Position numbers and translations under genes: made by a program. Below the pieces are notes generated by a model. That model did no database searches, had not been told where the DNA came from, and worked only from the letters and a program-made list of their open reading frames with translations. Source: Candidatus Yanofskyibacteriota bacterium (GTDB lineage: Bacteria > Patescibacteriota > Minisyncoccia > 2-02-FULL-40-12 > GWA2-44-9). From it: a DNA stretch of 51,402 nt. The stretch covers positions 1-51,402 of the forward strand of contig JACPNL010000002.1 of NCBI GenBank assembly GCA_016185505.1, read 5' to 3'. Shown here piece after piece: positions 48,394 through 51,402 of this stretch; position 1 is the first letter of the stretch; every line of letters begins with the position of its first letter.

Positions 48394-48607
48394 AATAGAT
48401 ATCTATCTTTAGTTTCCTTGCTTTTTGTTTTGAGCCCTCTATCTGTCTTAACAGAACTTCCACGTCTTCTACTTTATATAGACGGTAGTTATTCACGGGA
48501 TTGCGGTAGGCGACAAGCTTGCCTTTGGTGTCCCAGTTGCGGACTGTCAAGGGCGTTATGCCGAGCAAATTGGCAACTTCTCTTACTGTTAAAAATTTCT
48601 TAGGCAT
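48392..48607 (-). CDS. MerR/excisionase-like DNA-binding protein
   Basis: 71 aa. The helix-turn-helix FLTVREVANLLGITPLTVRNWDTKGKL (split across ~5-31) and the wing region YRNPVNNYRLYKVEDVEVLL (~34-53) are typical of MerR/Xis-type single-domain proteins. It reads divergently from the giant fibre gene, whose own N-terminus carries a similar fold, so it may control it (inference). Confidence 0.78.
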   Translation of the reverse strand: MPKKFLTVREVANLLGITPLTVRNWDTKGKLVAYRNPVNNYRLYKVEDVEVLLRQIEGSKQKARKLKIDIY

Positions 48608-48933
48608 ATAATTTAAATCTCTAATCTTTAATGTCTAATTTCTAAACATTGATAAAAATTAAGATTATTTATTTATAAATTTATTAAACTTATCATAGGA
48701 ATGTTTATGAGTGTTTAATAATTATATTCTATCTTTTTTGTCTATGAATGGTCAATGTGGATAAGTAACAGCCAATTTAAGCCGCCGGCTAAATTGGCTG
48801 AAATTTTTAATTTTTAATTTCTAATTTCTAAAACAGTTATCAACATTTTTCCCGATACTGCTGATATAATTAAATTAGATTTTATCTACATTTTAGTCTA
48901 TCCGATACGATATCGGATAAGTATTTTTCAACC
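48608..48933. other. AT-rich intergenic region with DnaA-box-like sites
   Basis: The longest gene-free stretch here (326 bp). It contains TGTGGATAA (48756-48764, a perfect DnaA box), TTATCAACA (48837-48845) and TTATCTACA (48882-48890), each of the latter one base from consensus. There is also a TATCCGATA-CGA-TATCGGATA palindrome (48899-48919) and TAATTTCTAATTTC low-complexity DNA. It probably holds the divergent promoters of the regulator and fibre genes. No dnaA gene is here. Confidence 0.5.
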
Positions 48934-51402
48934 GTGCCTAACCCCAAATATATTTCTCTTCAAGAGGCGTCAAAAGGAACTCCTTATTCGCAGGAGTATT
49001 TGAGTTTGCTCGCGAGAAAAGGAAAACTTTTTTCTGTTAAGCTTGGAAGGAACTGGTACACGACAAGAGAAGCGGTTGATGATTATTTAAAAAAACAAAG
49101 CGTCGTCATAACGGTTCCGAAAAATCTGCTCAAAGAAAAACAGGCATCGTATTTATTTCACGATCGTGAAATAAATACGATGCCTTTAAATTCTTTTCCC
49201 GTTGCGACTTTAGCTCAAACCCTAACTCCGGAAGAACCAGAAGAAGGAGAAAAACCAACTGGCCACAAAAAACATTCTAAAGTTTTTGAAGAGTTTGAAA
49301 AATTAAATCCTCAAGTTTTTGGCCAGCAAAAACCCAGCTCTATTTTGAGGCAAAAAGAGACGGGACAACTGCCGCCATCTCCGCCACCGTCTCAACCGCC
49401 GCCACTAATTTCGCCGAGCATTTTGGAAACGCTGACCGGCGAACACTTAAAGACCGAGGAATCAGTATTAACAAAACTAGATAAATTATCCAACGCTCTC
49501 GGTGGCTTTGCCGAAAAAATAACCACTCAAATTTCAGAACTTCCGGAGCAACCCCGAATTGTTTCCGGCGGACTATCTGAACAAGAAAGAGAATTTATAC
49601 AGGTTGAATCAAACTCGCTTGGCCATCGTTTTCGAAAGTTTAACGGGCATGCCAATTCTATGATGAGAAGTCCGGTGAGAATGTTCGCGGTTATGATAAG
49701 CGCGATAGTTATGCTTTTCATTCTGGCCGGCGGGTTCAGTTTTGGACAAGTGGATTATGTTGTCCAACAAGTTAAAAAAGTGTTCAAAGATGCCGATACG
49801 ATTCAAGGTCACTTTGTCGGTACCCACGCCAACGAAGTGCTGGTGCTGGATAAGGCGGGCAATATTTCTATATTCGGCCACATAGAAACGCAAGGCCAGC
49901 TTCGTTCATACGCCCCCAACGGTGTCGCGCCGATAGTGGTTGATTCTGTTACGAAAGTTGAAAATTTGAATGCCGATTATTTCGACGATTTGGATTCCAA
50001 GGATTTTACTTTGGCTTTTGTCACCAAGAACGGAAATATAACTTATGAAGATGTTTTCTTAGAAGGGAATGTGGAAGTCGGCAAGACGTTAACCGTCAAA
50101 GGGGCGGTCAAGTTGTTGGACTCGCTTCAGGTTTATGGGGCGCTTGGAATTTTTTCTGAAGCGACATTTGGTAAAAATGTAACTCTAACCGGAGGCAATT
50201 TGGTTTTAGAGAAAGGAACTATCCAGATTTCCAATACTAATTTAATAAAAAATTTAAACGCTGAATTTTTGGACGGCGTTAAAAAAGGGGATATTAATTT
50301 GCAGTTCGTAACCGACAACGGGTCAACCACCGCCAATCCCATTACTGTCGGCGGGCTAACGGTGAACGGCCAAAGCGATTTTTACGCTCCCGGATTTTTT
50401 TACAAAGGTGTTTGGGGGTCTGACGGCGCGTTTGGAACTTTAGGCGCGGCTACCGCTTTTACGCTTGGCAATCAGGATGATCCAAGCGATGCCACTTTTG
50501 AAGTTTATGCCAAGAAATTTAAAGTTGATAATGTTGGAAATGTAACCGCTTCAGGCCGGGTTTCAAGCAGCGAATTAAGTACTAGTAATATTGTTTCCGA
50601 TTTAATACCTTCAGGTTCTTATAACTTGGGAAAGGCTTCTTCTCCTTGGCAGAGTTTGTTTATTGTTAATGTAACGGCGTCTGGAAGCATTAATTTTTCC
50701 GGCGTGACAAGCTCTTCGTTTGTCATTAACTCAAACAACACAAGTTCCGATTCAGAGGACGCTTATTTAGCTTTTGAAAGAGGTGTAATTACTCCTAACG
50801 CTCGTTTGCTTTGGAATTCAACCGACAAACGATTTGAATTTAATGAACCGTTGGTTGTAGCCAGCGCTTCGTTCACCGCTTGGGGTAATATAAATTTAGG
50901 CAGCGCTTCGTCCGATACCTTGACTATTTATACCAGCACGGCTTCAATTCCCAACAATTTAAATTTTGATTCAGGCAGTTTATTTATAGATTCAACCAAC
51001 AACCGAGTCGGTATCTTAACCACTTCACCAAGCACGACCTTTGAAGTCCAAGGCACGGCGAGTGCTTCATACCTTTTAACCGGCAATACAATCCAAGTCG
51101 GAGGATTCTCATCGGTTTCATACAACCGCTTCGGCACCTTGACCACCGGCCACTCCAATTACATCTCCGCCTCCAACGACCTCCATATATCCGGCGACCT
51201 TGAAGTCAGAGGCACGGCCTCCTTCGGAGGGGGAGCCAGCATCTCCGGTAACTTTAATCTGGCCGGCGATCAGACCATTTCCGGCAACCTGACCGTCAAC
51301 GGCACCGGCTCATCATCCTTTGCCGGAAGCGTGGACATCACCAAAGGCCTCCGAGCCGCCGAAGCCGACTTCAACAATATTTTAGTCACCACATCCGGAG
51401 GA
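48934..51402 (+). CDS. Giant HTH-TM-fibre surface protein, N-terminal part
   Basis: 823 codons without a stop, running off the window, from GTG 48934. Residues ~1-55 are an excisionase-like HTH (ISLQEASK...YLSLLARKGKL...NWYTTREAVDDYLKKQ). Residues ~80-220 are Pro/Glu-rich, and a transmembrane helix lies at ~250-272 (FAVMISAIVMLFILAGGF). The rest is exported repeats like phage tail-fibre stems: NLNADYFDDLDSKDF, NLNAEFLDGVKKGDI, VEVGKTLTVKGAV, SGNLTVNGTGS. So a cytoplasmic DNA-binding-like head is joined to a cell-surface fibre. A perfect 44-bp palindrome interrupts the region near residue 70-84. Confidence 0.8.
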   Translation, partial: MPNPKYISLQEASKGTPYSQEYLSLLARKGKLFSVKLGRNWYTTREAVDDYLKKQSVVITVPKNLLKEKQASYLFHDREINTMPLNSFPVATLAQTLTPEEPEEGEKPTGHKKHSKVFEEFEKLNPQVFGQQKPSSILRQKETGQLPPSPPPSQPPPLISPSILETLTGEHLKTEESVLTKLDKLSNALGGFAEKITTQISELPEQPRIVSGGLSEQEREFIQVESNSLGHRFRKFNGHANSMMRSPVRMFAVMISAIVMLFILAGGFSFGQVDYVVQQVKKVFKDADTIQGHFVGTHANEVLVLDKAGNISIFGHIETQGQLRSYAPNGVAPIVVDSVTKVENLNADYFDDLDSKDFTLAFVTKNGNITYEDVFLEGNVEVGKTLTVKGAVKLLDSLQVYGALGIFSEATFGKNVTLTGGNLVLEKGTIQISNTNLIKNLNAEFLDGVKKGDINLQFVTDNGSTTANPITVGGLTVNGQSDFYAPGFFYKGVWGSDGAFGTLGAATAFTLGNQDDPSDATFEVYAKKFKVDNVGNVTASGRVSSSELSTSNIVSDLIPSGSYNLGKASSPWQSLFIVNVTASGSINFSGVTSSSFVINSNNTSSDSEDAYLAFERGVITPNARLLWNSTDKRFEFNEPLVVASASFTAWGNINLGSASSDTLTIYTSTASIPNNLNFDSGSLFIDSTNNRVGILTTSPSTTFEVQGTASASYLLTGNTIQVGGFSSVSYNRFGTLTTGHSNYISASNDLHISGDLEVRGTASFGGGASISGNFNLAGDQTISGNLTVNGTGSSSFAGSVDITKGLRAAEADFNNILVTTSGG
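49142..49185. repeat. Perfect 44-bp palindrome in the fibre gene
   Basis: 22-bp halves (AGGCATCGTATTTATTTCAC... and its complement) with no loop. It is read through in frame as ASYLFHDREINTMP plus parts of flanking codons, in the linker between the HTH and the Pro-rich region. Confidence 0.92.

Noticed and set aside
48608-48933. Calling the AT-rich gap a replication origin
   Set aside because: There are DnaA-box-like sites but no dnaA, dnaN or clear unwinding region, so it is only noted as a possibility.

Overview
The window looks like a chromosomal segment of a Candidate Phyla Radiation (Patescibacteria) bacterium, most likely of the Parcubacteria type. This is inferred from gene content, not from a phylogenetic marker search. 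The supporting signs are a very short EF-Ts (149 aa) after rpsB, an RRM protein with a glycine-rich tail, a VKOR/DsbA/CcdA thiol system, many small membrane proteins, a group I intron in a tRNA, LAGLIDADG genes next to tRNAs, what look like diversity-generating-retroelement targets, and a giant surface fibre gene. TGA, TAA and TAG all end genes, so the code appears standard.

Layout. 0.1-4.8 kb: an aaRS-like paralogue, secreted or anchored proteins and a tyrosine phenol-lyase. 4.8-17 kb: a copper and thiol-redox region with DUF1573, CcdA, a thioredoxin-like protein, a Cys-rich protein, CopA, DsbA, a cupredoxin and VKOR. PlsY fused to a kinase-like domain, UppP and a membrane-tethered guanylate kinase homologue sit within it. 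17-28.9 kb: RRM protein, thymidine kinase, M48-like protease, Tgt, glutaredoxin, superoxide dismutase, a first variable-domain protein, protein mannosyltransferase, thioredoxin reductase, RpiB and an FAD oxidase. 29-34 kb: a MoxR-type AAA+ ATPase with a variable C-terminus, a MazF-like toxin and a VWA protein with an HEVEH motif. 34-38.7 kb: Rpe, a membrane-tethered PfkB kinase, an unknown protein and class II aldolase, a pentose/triose carbon block. 39.4-46 kb: bL25, RF1, bL31, uS2, EF-Ts, bL33 and four tRNAs mixed with homing-endonuclease-like genes. 46-51.4 kb: a double metallophosphoesterase, a MerR-like regulator and the start of a giant HTH-TM-fibre protein.

Two things stand out. First, the C-terminal ~140 residues of the MoxR ATPase (ends 31287) and of a small stand-alone protein (ends 23690) are homologous. 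They differ mostly at codon positions 1 and 2 over ~30 codons, then become almost identical through the last codons and ~46 bp past the stop. Both end in RVVLLEK. This is the pattern of variable repeats (VR) of a diversity-generating retroelement (DGR). No reverse transcriptase or template repeat is visible here, so they would have to act in trans. With the adjacent MazF-like and VWA genes this suggests a diversified NTPase conflict or defence locus.

Second, the window is full of palindromic elements that appear to move. Five perfect 39-bp palindromes, each holding two DnaA-box sequences, lie between 7.6 and 23.8 kb. Two are inserted in frame in tgt and plsY, and one is split by a second palindromic element. 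tgt carries three such insertions (39, 84 and 72 bp, all multiples of 3); removing them returns the protein to about 372 aa, the usual family length. Other families include AT-rich fold-backs that abut start codons, an inverted repeat whose last base is the A of an ATG, and perfect palindromes inside the mannosyltransferase and fibre genes. In addition, tRNA-Tyr and tRNA-Trp share a paired change of the near-universal G18-U55 tertiary contact to A18-G55.
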